Shown: positions 1-7,605, counted from the stretch's first letter. The stretch is DNA of 64,000 nt from CAG-791 sp963655255 (GCA_963655255.1 CAVKEB010000006.1:1-64000), one strand, 5' to 3'. The notes: generated from the letters alone by a model not told the origin. A program made the numbers and translations.

Positions 1-81
1 GCGGTTTTGCCGAATGTGGCAGCCGGTGCGTCAGCACCGATGCTGCAGTTTGAAAGTGGCATATCGATGTCACTTTCAAAC
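1..81 (-). repeat. Modular intergenic hairpin repeat, family 2 (copy 1, cut by window edge)
   Basis: On the minus strand this reads as a long hairpin (48-81, arms of about 15 nt around an ATCGAT centre), then a second hairpin with CATCGGTGC/GCACCG arms (about 19-46), then the start of a third containing AAAACCGC. The same order of hairpins occurs at 42698-42805 and 55914-55990. It follows the stop codon of the FMN enzyme in that gene's direction. Function unknown; it may serve as a 3' structure or be a REP-like element. Confidence 0.7.
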
Positions 82-87
82 TTTCTT

Positions 88-1128
88 TCAGAAAGAAATA
101 TAGGGGCTGGTGGGCTTGAAGAGGCAGTCCTTCGTGATTTCATTCAGAGAAGAAACGCCGCACATCTTCATTGTAGAAGAGAGCTCTCCGGCAAGCTTGT
201 CGGTCAGAAGCTTTACGCCCTCCGCACCGCCGCCGTAAACCGCGGTGACATAGGGACGGGCGATGAGAACGCCGTCTGCGCCGAGCGCCAGTGCCTTGAA
301 GACATCTACGCCGGTGCGGATGCCGCCGTCCACGAGAATCATCATGCGTCCCTCCACGGCATGGACGATCTCTTCCAGAACCTCTGCGGTGGAAGGAGTC
401 TGATCCTGCACACGGCCGCCGTGATTGGAAACGATGATGGCGGAGGCTCCGGCCTCTGCCGCGTCAAGAGCACCCTTTACCGTCATGACGCCCTTGATGA
501 TGAACGGCTTTCCGGCCTTCTCAATGACTTCGCGGAGCTGCTCCACGGTTTTGCTGCCTGCCGGAGGCGTGAGGCCCTGCAGGAACGGAAGACCTGCCGC
601 ATCGACGTCCATGGCAACGGCAAAAGAACCGGATTCTTCCACCATGCGGAATTTCTCCTGAAGCGTATCAATGTCCCAAGGCTTGATGGTGGGGACGCCG
701 ACGCCGTGATTGGCCTTGATGGAAGCGGTTGCCGCCCTGACAACGTTGGGATCGGTACCGTCGCCGGTAAAGGCGATGATGCCCGCCTCCGCCGCTGCGG
801 GAACCAGAATGTCGTTGTACTCGACATCATTGAATTTATCGCCGTAGTGGAGCTTGACTGCGCCGACGGGGCCTGCCATCACGGGGATGCGCAGATCCTT
901 TCCGAAGAAATGGAAGGTGGTGTCCGGCTCCTTGTTCTCGGCGATGGTGTTCATGTTGATGCGGACCTTCTGCCATGCCTCGTAATTGCGGATGGCAACG
1001 TCGCCGACTCCCTTGGCACCGGGGCCGGGCATCTGACTGCCGCAGGCACGCCCGTTGCAGACGGGACAGGCCTTGCAGAAAGGACCGCTGCAGGTCCTTG
1101 CGTTTTCAAGTACTTCCTGATAGGTCAT
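88..1128 (-). CDS. FMN-dependent alpha-hydroxy-acid dehydrogenase/oxidase family protein
   Basis: Encodes 346 aa of the lactate-oxidase/glycolate-oxidase type TIM-barrel family, which oxidises 2-hydroxy acids to 2-oxo acids with FMN. The family's catalytic histidine motif SNHGGR is present, as are the C-terminal phosphate-binding stretch VDGGIRTGVDVFKALALGA and the segment PFIIKGV. The start at 1128 is chosen because AGGAGGAAG precedes it at good spacing. The N-terminus is unusually rich in cysteine (CSGPFCKACPVCNGRACG, about residues 13-30), suggesting a metal or redox site not found in classical lactate oxidase. The substrate cannot be deduced. The gene stands alone and points away from groESL, with a family 2 hairpin repeat after its stop. 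Confidence 0.8.
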   Translation of the reverse strand: MTYQEVLENARTCSGPFCKACPVCNGRACGSQMPGPGAKGVGDVAIRNYEAWQKVRINMNTIAENKEPDTTFHFFGKDLRIPVMAGPVGAVKLHYGDKFNDVEYNDILVPAAAEAGIIAFTGDGTDPNVVRAATASIKANHGVGVPTIKPWDIDTLQEKFRMVEESGSFAVAMDVDAAGLPFLQGLTPPAGSKTVEQLREVIEKAGKPFIIKGVMTVKGALDAAEAGASAIIVSNHGGRVQDQTPSTAEVLEEIVHAVEGRMMILVDGGIRTGVDVFKALALGADGVLIARPYVTAVYGGGAEGVKLLTDKLAGELSSTMKMCGVSSLNEITKDCLFKPTSPYISF

Positions 1129-1171
1129 GGAATCTTCCTCCTGAAAATAAAAATGCTTTTGGAAAGTATCT

Positions 1172-1479
1172 GTTCCGCCATTCCGATATCCTGTGTCAAT
1201 CGGGATGAAAACGGACAGAGGCGCGGACACTCGAAGTCATCTGATGATGACTTCTCCTGTTTGTTGTGAATTGCAGGCAATTCATAACGTGTATCGGAGA
1301 AACCGCCTTTGCGGATTTCTCCTCACGCTCTGTCCGCCTGCCTTGTTTCCTCGCAGAAGCGTTCGCAAGCGGCGCTCTGCTCGGAACTTCGGCAGGCGCG
1401 GAACAAGATACCGGGTTATGCCTGTATTCCCGTTCCGCCATCCCGATATCCTGCGTCAATCGGGATGAAAACGGACAGA
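1172..1479. repeat. Intergenic repeats between the FMN enzyme and groES
   Basis: The 622 bases from 1129 to 1750 hold no convincing gene. A 48-bp unit occurs at 1172-1219 and again at 1432-1479 with two differences; it contains the near-palindrome CCGATATCCTG...CAATCGGG. Between the copies are family 1 hairpins: GAAGTCATCTGATGATGACTTC (about 1230-1252) and GGAGAAACCGCC...GGATTTCTCC (about 1292-1318). A GC-rich segment with CGCAAGCGGCGCT follows each 48-bp copy, so the region looks like a tandem duplication of about 260 bp. No function is assigned. Confidence 0.6.
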
Positions 1480-1610
1480 AGCGCTGCGCGTTTTGTCCGC
1501 CTGCTGTGTTTCTTCGCAGAAGCACCGCAAGCGGCGCTCCGCCTGGAAACCCGGCAGGTGCGGAACGGAGATACAAATTATAAACAAAGTATAAAACAAA
1601 ATATTGATTC

Positions 1611-1639
1611 TTGCATTCTATCTGTGTCAGTACTATTAT
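1611..1639 (+). promoter_or_regulatory. Predicted sigma-A promoter of groES-groEL
   Basis: TTGCAT at 1611-1616 and TATTAT at 1634-1639 are separated by 17 nt, which puts the transcription start at about 1646, directly in front of the CIRCE operator. Confidence 0.7.
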
Positions 1640-1651
1640 AACTAATGTGAA

Positions 1652-1678
1652 TTAGCACTCGACAAAAAGGAGTGCTAA
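1652..1678 (+). promoter_or_regulatory. CIRCE operator (HrcA binding site)
   Basis: TTAGCACTC, a 9-nt spacer and GAGTGCTAA form a perfect match to the CIRCE consensus. HrcA represses groE operons through this element in Firmicutes and heat stress relieves repression. Its place just after the promoter fits repression of groES-groEL. Confidence 0.97.
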
Positions 1679-1750
1679 CAACATATGAAGAAGTTCATCA
1701 TTCTGAGGGCAGCGGATCGCTGTTCCCAATATTTTAAGGAGGCAGTTATC

Positions 1751-2041
1751 ATGAAGTTAGTTCCGTTGGAAGACAGAGTTGTTCTGAAGGCACTGGAAGC
1801 GGAGAAGACTACCGCATCCGGCATCGTAATTCCCGGCGCAGAGAAGGAGAAGCCTCAGCAGGCTGAGGTCATTGCTGTCGGCCCCGGCAAAACTGCAGAT
1901 GACGGCAAGGTCATCCCGATGCAGGTAAAGGCCGGTGACAAGGTTGTTTACTCCAAGTATTCCGGAACCGAAGTGAAGCTGAGCGATGACGAGACATATA
2001 CGATTGTCCGCCAGAGCGATATTCTTGCAGTGATGGAATAA
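1751..2041 (+). CDS. groES: Co-chaperonin GroES
   Basis: Encodes 96 aa, normal for GroES, the heptameric lid that closes the GroEL folding chamber in the cytosol. The N-terminal MKLVPLEDRVV and the mobile-loop stretch TASGIVIPG are typical, as are GDKVVYSKYSGTEVK and the C-terminal DILAVME. The start at 1751 has AAGGAGG upstream; an in-frame ATG at 1685 lies further up but would add 22 residues unlike GroES. Expression should be under the CIRCE operator at 1652. groEL follows after 259 bp filled with hairpin repeats, a wide gap for this operon. Confidence 0.97.
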   Translation: MKLVPLEDRVVLKALEAEKTTASGIVIPGAEKEKPQQAEVIAVGPGKTADDGKVIPMQVKAGDKVVYSKYSGTEVKLSDDETYTIVRQSDILAVME

Positions 2042-2065
2042 GACACTCGGAAGCGGCTGATGCCG

Positions 2066-2230
2066 CTTCCTCCTGTGAGGAGCGAACACACTGCGTGTGT
2101 TTGCTCCTGCATCGGAGAATTCACCTTCGTGAAATTCTCCTCGCATGCACTCGAAGATGCCTGATGGTATCTTCTCCCACATCGGAGAAACCGCCTTCGC
2201 GGATTTCTCCTTGTGCACACTCGAAGAGGT
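2066..2230. repeat. Modular intergenic hairpin array, family 1, between groES and groEL
   Basis: Four short perfect or near-perfect hairpins lie in series: GAGCGAACACACTGCGTGTG(TTTGCTC), GGAGAATTCACC/GTGAAATTCTCC, GAAGATGCC/GGTATCTTC and GGAGAAACCGCC/GCGGATTTCTCC. The same hairpin types recur at 1225-1320 and 63557-63835 with different, compensated stems. Placed between groES and groEL, they may cause partial termination or RNA processing that sets the ratio of the two chaperonins. That role is inference. Confidence 0.75.
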
Positions 2231-2300
2231 GTGACCGTTTCACGGCATAGAAAAGTGCCGATGAAAGATCAGACATGAACAGATTAGGAGGCTATGAATT

Positions 2301-3923
2301 ATGGCTAAGGATTTGAAGATGGGAACAGATGCAAGAGTCGCTCTTGCAGAAGGCGTTAACAAGCTTGCAGATACCGTTAAGATTACACTGGGACCGAAGG
2401 GACGCAACGTTGTTCTGGATAAGAGCTACGGCGCTCCGACGATTACCAACGATGGTGTTACCATTGCAAAGGAAATCGAACTGGAAGATGAGTTCGAGAA
2501 CATGGGTGCACAGCTGATTCGTGAGGCTGCTTCCAAGACCAACGATGTTGCCGGTGATGGTACCACAACCGCTACGGTTCTGGCTCAGGCAATGATCAAT
2601 GAAGGCATGAAGAACCTGGCAGCAGGTGCCAACCCGATCGTGCTCCGCAAAGGTATGAAGAAGGCTATGGATGCCGCTGTTGATTCGATCAAGAAGATGA
2701 GCACCAAGGTCAAGGGCAAGGAAGACATCGAGAAGGTCGCTACCATTTCTTCCGGTGATCCGGAAGTCGGCAAGATGATCGCCGATGCCATGGAGAAGGT
2801 TTCCAAGGATGGCGTTATCACCATCGAGGAGTCCAAGACCATGCAGACCGAGCTGGATCTGGTGGAAGGCATGCAGTTTGACCGCGGCTATGTCAGCGCA
2901 TATATGTGCAATGATACCGAGAAGATGGTTGCAAACCTGGAGGATCCTTACATCCTTATTACCGATAAGAAGATCTCCAACATTCAGGATATCCTTCCTC
3001 TGCTGGAGCAGATCGTAAAGATGGGCGCAAAGCTTCTCATCATCGCTGAGGATGTTGAGGGCGAGGCTCTGACGACTCTGATCGTCAACAAGCTGCGCGG
3101 AACCTTTGATGTTGTTGCTGTCAAGGCTCCCGGATATGGCGATCGCAGAAAGGCAATGCTGCAGGATATCGCAATCCTGACCGGCGGACAGGTGATTTCC
3201 TCTGACCTTGGTCTGGAACTGAAGGATACCACTCTGGAGCAGCTCGGCCGTGCAAAGAGCGTTAAGGTTGAGAAGGAGAACACCACCATCGTTGACGGCG
3301 AGGGCAACAAGGACGATCTGCATGACAGAATCGAGCAGATCAAGAAGCAGATTGAGGACACGAAGTCTGACTTCGACCGCGAGAAGCTTCAGGAGCGTCT
3401 TGCAAAGCTCAGCGGTGGCGTAGGTGTCATCCGTGTCGGTGCAGCTACCGAGACCGAAATGAAGGAAGCAAAGTATCGTATGGAGGATGCTCTGAATGCA
3501 ACCAAGGCTGCAGTAGAAGAGGGCGTTATCTTCGGCGGCGGCTCTGCATACATTCATTCCCAGAAGGCTGTTGAGGAAGAGATCAAGGATCTGTCCGGCG
3601 ATGAGAAGACCGGCGCAAGAATCGTTCTGAAGGCTCTGGAGGCTCCGCTGTACAACATCGCGGCAAATGCAGGCCTGGACGGCTCTGTCATCGTCAATAA
3701 GGTAAAGGAGTCCAAGGAAGGCGTTGGCTTTGATGCTTACACTGAGCAGTATGTGGACATGATGGAAGACGGTGTTCTGGATCCTGTCAAGGTTACCAGA
3801 AGCGCACTGCAGAACGCTACTTCCGTAGCTTCGACCTTCCTGACCACCGAGGCAGCAGTTGCCAACATCAAAGAGCCTGCAAACACTTCGACACAGCCCC
3901 AGGGCGCAGGTATGGGATACTAA
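2301..3923 (+). CDS. groEL: Chaperonin GroEL with a prophage-supplied C-terminal tail
   Basis: Encodes 540 aa, the usual GroEL length. The ATP-site motif AGDGTTTATVLAQ, the N-terminal KDLKMGTDAR and the stretch GYGDRRKAMLQD identify it. TTAGGAGGCT precedes the start. The prophage joins within the codons for IKEPA near the end, so the last residues (NTSTQPQGAGMGY) come from phage DNA. The original host tail, PAPAAPAQGGAGMGY, lies at 39637-39693 beyond the prophage. The reading frame and GAGMGY ending are preserved, so the chaperone should still work. No second groEL is seen in the window. Confidence 0.97.
   Translation: MAKDLKMGTDARVALAEGVNKLADTVKITLGPKGRNVVLDKSYGAPTITNDGVTIAKEIELEDEFENMGAQLIREAASKTNDVAGDGTTTATVLAQAMINEGMKNLAAGANPIVLRKGMKKAMDAAVDSIKKMSTKVKGKEDIEKVATISSGDPEVGKMIADAMEKVSKDGVITIEESKTMQTELDLVEGMQFDRGYVSAYMCNDTEKMVANLEDPYILITDKKISNIQDILPLLEQIVKMGAKLLIIAEDVEGEALTTLIVNKLRGTFDVVAVKAPGYGDRRKAMLQDIAILTGGQVISSDLGLELKDTTLEQLGRAKSVKVEKENTTIVDGEGNKDDLHDRIEQIKKQIEDTKSDFDREKLQERLAKLSGGVGVIRVGAATETEMKEAKYRMEDALNATKAAVEEGVIFGGGSAYIHSQKAVEEEIKDLSGDEKTGARIVLKALEAPLYNIAANAGLDGSVIVNKVKESKEGVGFDAYTEQYVDMMEDGVLDPVKVTRSALQNATSVASTFLTTEAAVANIKEPANTSTQPQGAGMGY
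3867..3896. other. attL: core plus right arm of attP
   Basis: The 15-bp core 3867-3881 is followed on the phage side by the 21-bp arm 3876-3896, which overlaps the core. That arm is the exact reverse complement of 39615-39635 beside attR. In attL the arm is translated in frame as part of GroEL. Confidence 0.9.
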
Positions 3924-3954
3924 AAAAGCCCGGAAATACAAGGAAAAACAGGAA

Positions 3955-3968
3955 TTGCGCTAGCGCAA
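3955..3968. repeat. Phage 14-bp palindrome, copy 1 (TTGCGCTAGCGCAA)
   Basis: A perfect palindrome between the groEL stop codon and terminator, in the phage-derived part. Matching sites are at 10673, 14075 and 38849. The displaced host sequence has a different hairpin here (39718-39737). Confidence 0.8.
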
Positions 3969-3980
3969 GTCCATAAGGAA

Positions 3981-4014
3981 AGAGGAGACGGATTACACCG
4001 CCTCCTCTTTTTTT
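3981..4014 (+). terminator. Rho-independent terminator of groEL, phage-supplied
   Basis: AGAGGAGACGG and CCGCCTCCTCT pair with one mismatch around ATTACA and are followed by seven T. It closely resembles the displaced host terminator at 39746-39783, so the phage carries a replacement for both the groEL tail and its terminator. The last T bases abut the integrase stop codon on the other strand. Confidence 0.9.
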
Positions 4015-5452
4015 ACGCCGTGAAAGTCCAGTGAATATCTATGTGGTCAGGATAGATTACGATCTTGTCAATCAACGTTCGGAGAATCTGTCGCTTTTCC
4101 TGAAGCGTTCCGGAGGAGAAAACAGACGGGAAGGACGTCAGGGCATCAATGGCGTCATCCGCGGAGAGTGCCGCACTGGAAGGGGCTTCCTCCGCGAGGC
4201 TTGCGGACAGCTGCTCCTGCTCTTTACGCAGATCATCCATCCGGCTTTTGATCATCTGCAGATCGATGCCGCCGATCTGATACAGGTCGACCAGCTTGCT
4301 CTCCTGCCGGTGCAGATCAGCCAGGCGCGAGCGGATCGCATTGGCGGCCTCGGAAGAAGAGACGGATGCGGCAGCAGGAGCGGCAGCCTGGCGGATCAGA
4401 TCAGGATTCACGGAGAGCTTCTGCACTTCTGCAGTAACAAGGCGGTCCAGCTCCTGCACGGGGATCCGGACACCGTCACCGTGAGAGCAGCGGTATATCC
4501 TTTTCATGGGAGCATCGGGGACCGAGTGCTTGCCGTGATTGCGCCATGACTTCGTGTGACAGCGTGCACCACACTGACCGCAGAAAACCATACCTGTAAG
4601 CAGCTGTGATCCCCTGAAATTCTGCGAGAAGGTCCCCGCAGTGGTACCGAGGTACAGGTCATACTTCCTCTGCACACGGTCGAAGGTGTCCGGGTCGATG
4701 ATGGCCTCATGCGTGCCGCGGTACCACTTGCCGGAGAAGCTGACTTCTCCGATGTAGATGCGGTCCCGCAGAATCCGGGAGATGGTAGACACGTGGGACC
4801 AGTCCCCGTATCGGGTCTTATAGTGATCGTGCATATAGCGGCAGATCTCTTTCAACGTAAAATCAGATTCGAGGAAAAGAGAGAAGATCTTCCGGACCTG
4901 TGCGGCCTCATAATCATCGATGACGAGTGTCTGCTTGTCGGATCCGGCAGCCTTGGCGTAGACGTAGCCGATGGGAGGGCGCGATCCTCCGGAGAAATAT
5001 CCGGCTTTGGCGCGGCCGATCCGGCCCATTGTCATACGCTCCGTGATCTGGTCACGCTCCAGCTGGGCAAAGACGGACAGAATGCCGATCATCGCCCGAC
5101 CGAAAGGACTCTGCGTGTCGAAATTCTCACACATCGATACGAGGCCGATGTGGTTGGCATTGAAAATATCCTCAATGAGATACAGGGTATCCTTTTGGGA
5201 TCGGGAAAGCCGGTCCAGCTTATACACGAGCACGGCGTCAAAAAGACCATAGGAGCAGTCCCGGATGAGCTGCTGGATGGCTGGACGCTGCAATTTGGCA
5301 CCGGAATAGCCGGGATCCGAGTAGATGTGTGCAACCTTCCAGTCATGCGCTTCGCTGAATTTCGTCAGCCGGGACTGCTGTTCCCCGATGGAGTAGCCTT
5401 CTGCGGCCTGCTCCTGCGTGGAGACCCGACAGTAAATCGCAACGGATTTCAT
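4013..5452 (-). CDS. int: Large serine recombinase (phage integrase)
   Basis: Encodes 479 aa. The N-terminal resolvase domain begins MKSVAIYCRVSTQEQ, with the nucleophile Ser at residue 10 and the further motif YKLDRLSRSQKD. A recombinase domain follows, then a zinc ribbon (CGQCGARCHTKS with a later RCSHGD) and a C-terminal coiled coil around residues 380-440. This is the layout of large serine integrases, which join attP and attB of about 50 bp without host factors. GGAGGTGG precedes the chosen start. The gene ends at the groEL terminator next to attL. Integrase-attP adjacency and the symmetric attP support its role in this insertion. Confidence 0.95.
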   Translation of the reverse strand: MKSVAIYCRVSTQEQAAEGYSIGEQQSRLTKFSEAHDWKVAHIYSDPGYSGAKLQRPAIQQLIRDCSYGLFDAVLVYKLDRLSRSQKDTLYLIEDIFNANHIGLVSMCENFDTQSPFGRAMIGILSVFAQLERDQITERMTMGRIGRAKAGYFSGGSRPPIGYVYAKAAGSDKQTLVIDDYEAAQVRKIFSLFLESDFTLKEICRYMHDHYKTRYGDWSHVSTISRILRDRIYIGEVSFSGKWYRGTHEAIIDPDTFDRVQRKYDLYLGTTAGTFSQNFRGSQLLTGMVFCGQCGARCHTKSWRNHGKHSVPDAPMKRIYRCSHGDGVRIPVQELDRLVTAEVQKLSVNPDLIRQAAAPAAASVSSSEAANAIRSRLADLHRQESKLVDLYQIGGIDLQMIKSRMDDLRKEQEQLSASLAEEAPSSAALSADDAIDALTSFPSVFSSGTLQEKRQILRTLIDKIVIYPDHIDIHWTFTA

Positions 5453-5483
5453 GGTCCACCTCCGGAAAAATGAGCGCAAAAAT

Positions 5484-5606
5484 AGCGCTGAGTTTGATTC
5501 AGCGCTCCGAAGATGGTACCATGTATACGATTCGGCCAAGAATCACATATGGTCACTCTTCGGAGTGCGGACCGCTCTGGTGCTGGTAACACCGGGGCGG
5601 TTTTCT
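5484..5606 (+). other. Structured region upstream of the integrase with a possible plus-strand terminator
   Basis: Contains a hairpin AGCGCTGA/TCAGCGCT (5484-5506), an imperfect inverted repeat of about 20 bp (about 5501-5521 with 5549-5569), and a GC-rich hairpin (5572-5600) followed by TTTTCTT. The last has terminator form on the plus strand although no plus-strand gene precedes it. It may be a short RNA antisense to the int leader or operators of int. From 5645 to 5834 only an 11-bp inverted repeat CTGATAAGATG (5716-5726/5764-5774) is noticed. Confidence 0.4.
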
Positions 5607-5611
5607 TATGC

Positions 5612-5644
5612 AAAAAGGAGCTGCAGATTTCCCTGCAACTCCTT
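5612..5644 (-). terminator. Probable terminator for minus-strand transcription from the Abi region
   Basis: On the minus strand AAGGAG(T)TGCAG pairs with CTGCAGCTCCTT, and the RNA would end in a U-rich stretch (A run at 5612-5616 on the plus strand). It lies about 190 bp beyond the Abi stop codon. Confidence 0.55.
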
Positions 5645-5834
5645 CTGTGACCGATCAACAGTCATCGCGTCTTCTATACTGCCTGTCAAAGGCTATGTAT
5701 CAAGAAGGGGCGCTGCTGATAAGATGGTTACCACACAGGCAACTTATGCTTCAAAAAGTCGCACATCTTATCAGGCTTACACGCCGATCTGATACAGATC
5801 TTACAGAAGGAAATTTATTAAGTCAAGGGAATAA

Positions 5835-6794
5835 TCAATACTGGCGTAAAAGAAGAACTCTCCAATTATCGGGGAACCCCATCTGCCTTCGCACATCTTT
5901 TTCAGACAAAACGGCATTTTTAGAGAAAACGCCAAGATAGCCGGATATACGGTTCACAAGTGCCCGAAATGATCTGGAAGGAAGTAGGACTTTAAGCACA
6001 ATCATGACGGCAAAGAAGTCCCTTTTTCCATATAGATATTCGTGTGTGCGAACATTACGTTCAATGCCAAGAGATTCGTGCAGTGCCAGATCGATCAGAG
6101 GTCTCTTGGTACGGAAACAATAGAGTCGGTTGCTGTGGGCGCAAAAGTTTCGTACCTGTGTAAGCAGCGTGAGCATATTAGTAAGTTCAAAATCGTGGAC
6201 CTTCAGAATCTTTGCGATTGCTGCGCGTTCCGATGGAAGCATCAGACTATAAAATTTGCTGATTTGTCCGAAAGTAAGAATATTGTTCAAAACCCACAGT
6301 GGGACATATCCATATGAATTTAAGTAGTGACTGATACTGGGATCACTTGTACGACTGGCAAGCTGTTTCTGGATATCTGCAATGAGTGCAGTGACTTTGG
6401 CAATGCCGTCGCGCTGAGTAGTATCAAAATTCTGGAGAAGAAGATAGTTCTGGTGACCATGAGCTTCAGAAAAAGTGTATGAAATCAGGCTCTTGATGTT
6501 TGTTTCGATGTCAAGAGTGCTCTGTAGTATTGAATAACGAAGGTTTCGATCAAAAGAATACAACTGATAAATGTCGTCAACGGTTGTTGAGGAAATATAG
6601 GTTTCAGGGACAATGGGTTTCCCTGTCTCATCACGGATCAGAAAAGGTTCCTTGTATCCATTGATAAGATTGTAATAACCGTTGTGCTGAAGAAGCACCT
6701 TAGCGTGTCCGCGCAGATCGCTGGTAGAGAGATCAATTCCCCTACTGCGAAGAAGGTCAAGCATTTCACTATAATTCTTAAATGTCTTATCCAT
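5835..6794 (-). CDS. Abi_2/AbiF-type abortive infection protein (HEPN ribonuclease-like)
   Basis: Encodes 319 aa resembling the Abi_2 (AbiD/AbiF) family. Family-like stretches include the N-terminal LRSRGIDLSTSDLRGHAKVL, the NGYYNLINGYK segment and YSFDRNLRYSILQSTLDIE. Near the C-terminal third is RNFCAHSNRLY, an R-x4-H motif typical of HEPN nucleases. Members block phage growth, probably by RNA cleavage after infection. GGAGAT precedes the ATG. Transcribed on its own on the minus strand between int and the repressor, it is a likely lysogenic-conversion gene excluding other phages. A candidate small RNA (6813-6880) ends 19 nt upstream of the start. The substrate is unknown. Confidence 0.85.
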   Translation of the reverse strand: MDKTFKNYSEMLDLLRSRGIDLSTSDLRGHAKVLLQHNGYYNLINGYKEPFLIRDETGKPIVPETYISSTTVDDIYQLYSFDRNLRYSILQSTLDIETNIKSLISYTFSEAHGHQNYLLLQNFDTTQRDGIAKVTALIADIQKQLASRTSDPSISHYLNSYGYVPLWVLNNILTFGQISKFYSLMLPSERAAIAKILKVHDFELTNMLTLLTQVRNFCAHSNRLYCFRTKRPLIDLALHESLGIERNVRTHEYLYGKRDFFAVMIVLKVLLPSRSFRALVNRISGYLGVFSKNAVLSEKDVRRQMGFPDNWRVLLLRQY

Positions 6795-6812
6795 TGTGCT
6801 TATCTCCAGAAA

Positions 6813-6880
6813 TAAAAAAGACCCGGGGCCCGAAGGACACCCGAGTACGTTCCAAAATGTGACCGATGATCTCTCATCGG
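6813..6880 (-). ncRNA. Candidate small RNA upstream of the Abi gene
   Basis: Downstream of a strong minus-strand promoter the transcript would start near 6880 and run about 67 nt. Hairpin 1 (6880-6863) is CCGATGA/TCATCGG with a GAGA loop of GNRA type. After a 16-nt linker, hairpin 2 (about 6846-6821) has a UUCG loop and a GC-rich stem with two bulges, followed by six U (6819-6814). The RNA ends just before the ribosome binding site of the Abi gene. It has the shape of a discrete terminated RNA and may be the cognate antitoxin or guide RNA. An attenuator is the alternative. Confidence 0.6.
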
Positions 6881-6886
6881 ACCTTA

Positions 6887-6915
6887 ATGATAACAGGTGT
6901 ACATCAGAATTTCAA
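6887..6915 (-). promoter_or_regulatory. Promoter of the Abi-associated RNA
   Basis: On the minus strand TTGAAA (6915-6910), 17 nt, TATCAT (6892-6887). Near-consensus spacing and both boxes point at a start around 6880. Confidence 0.75.
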
Positions 6916-7021
6916 TAAAAATATTTCTATTTCGACACTTTATGCTTCAAATCTGAGCTACATACTGGTTCTATTCTTAGCATCATAAGTCTGTCGGAAT
7001 ATGCGACAGGCAAGCGCGGCC

Positions 7022-7090
7022 GATCATATTGTTGATGTCAACAATATGATCAAGGCAGTTCAGTATCATTTTTCCCACGCAGGAAAAATG
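7022..7090. repeat. Two inverted repeats between Abi RNA and the repressor
   Basis: 7022-7051 is a perfect inverted repeat with 14-bp arms (GATCATATTGTTGA) and a 2-bp centre. 7067-7090 has arms CATTTTTCC/GGAAAAATG. They follow the repressor stop codon in its direction and may form its 3' end or be protein sites. A smaller repeat, CTGTCG/CGACAG, lies at 6991-7009. Confidence 0.6.
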
Positions 7091-7093
7091 GTC

Positions 7094-7501
7094 TTATGCA
7101 TCAAGTCTTGAATCTGATAATTCTAGTTCTTCTTGTCTTCGAACACCGAGTACAGCGCAGACGGCAGATTTCGTATCCTCAGAAGCGGAGCGGTACCGGC
7201 GGACCAGCTCACCCTCTTCACGTGAGAGCGGGAGGAGAGGATCGGCGGCAGCAGGAGAAGTCTCTGCAATACAAACCTCTCCGTCTATTTGACGAATCAA
7301 GTCATTAAAATCTACGTGCATACCTTCCGCTGCTTGACGGATAACTGTGATTGATGGAATGACCGGTTTCCCTGTTTTGGGATGCTGGTTTTTTTCCAAT
7401 ATAGCTATATATGATTTACTCAATCCGCTTAACGCTGCAAAAGCATCCATACTAAGTGAATGCTCCATGCGATATTTTTTTATGATTTCGCCCAGTGACA
7501 T
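7094..7501 (-). CDS. XRE-family phage repressor (CI-like)
   Basis: Encodes 135 aa. The first 60 residues form an XRE helix-turn-helix (IIKKYRMEHSLSMDAFAALSGLSKSYIAILE). The rest is a short linker and helical tail without the LexA-type peptidase domain, so induction would not be by self-cleavage. It is divergent from the Cro-like gene at 7649. Three similar 16-bp operator-like sites lie in or near the promoter region, one over its own -35 box. The likely role is maintenance of lysogeny and autoregulation. Confidence 0.8.
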   Translation of the reverse strand: MSLGEIIKKYRMEHSLSMDAFAALSGLSKSYIAILEKNQHPKTGKPVIPSITVIRQAAEGMHVDFNDLIRQIDGEVCIAETSPAAADPLLPLSREEGELVRRYRSASEDTKSAVCAVLGVRRQEELELSDSRLDA

Positions 7502-7527
7502 TTGGGAACCTCCAATCTATGTACAAT

Positions 7528-7605
7528 ATAGTAAACACAACGCGAACATTTTGTCAAACAAATTAGACGAAAATGCTTGACAACTTTGGCAATGGGTTTT
7601 AGACT
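7528..7605. promoter_or_regulatory. Divergent promoters of the lysogeny switch
   Basis: Leftward: TTGACA (7557-7552), 18 nt, TACTAT (7533-7528). Rightward: TTGACA (7577-7582), 17 nt, TAGACT (7600-7605). They drive the repressor and the Cro-like gene respectively. Confidence 0.7.
7553..7568. promoter_or_regulatory. Operator-like site O1
   Basis: GTCAAACAAATTAGAC matches GTCTAACATGTTAGAC at 13 of 16 positions and overlaps the -35 box of the repressor promoter, consistent with autoregulation. Confidence 0.5.

Noticed and set aside
2292..3941. A long open frame (about 549 codons) antisense to groEL
   Set aside because: It mirrors groEL codon bias; no ribosome site, and the translation is rich in Cys, His and Leu with no domain. 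GroEL is certain.
5608..5940. Plus-strand frame of 110 codons between int and the Abi gene
   Set aside because: Overlaps the end of the Abi gene, begins in a hairpin and has no ribosome site or recognisable sequence pattern.
7541..7560. Possible LexA (SOS) box at CGAACATTTTGTC near the repressor promoter
   Set aside because: The second half-site does not match GTTC, so the evidence is insufficient.
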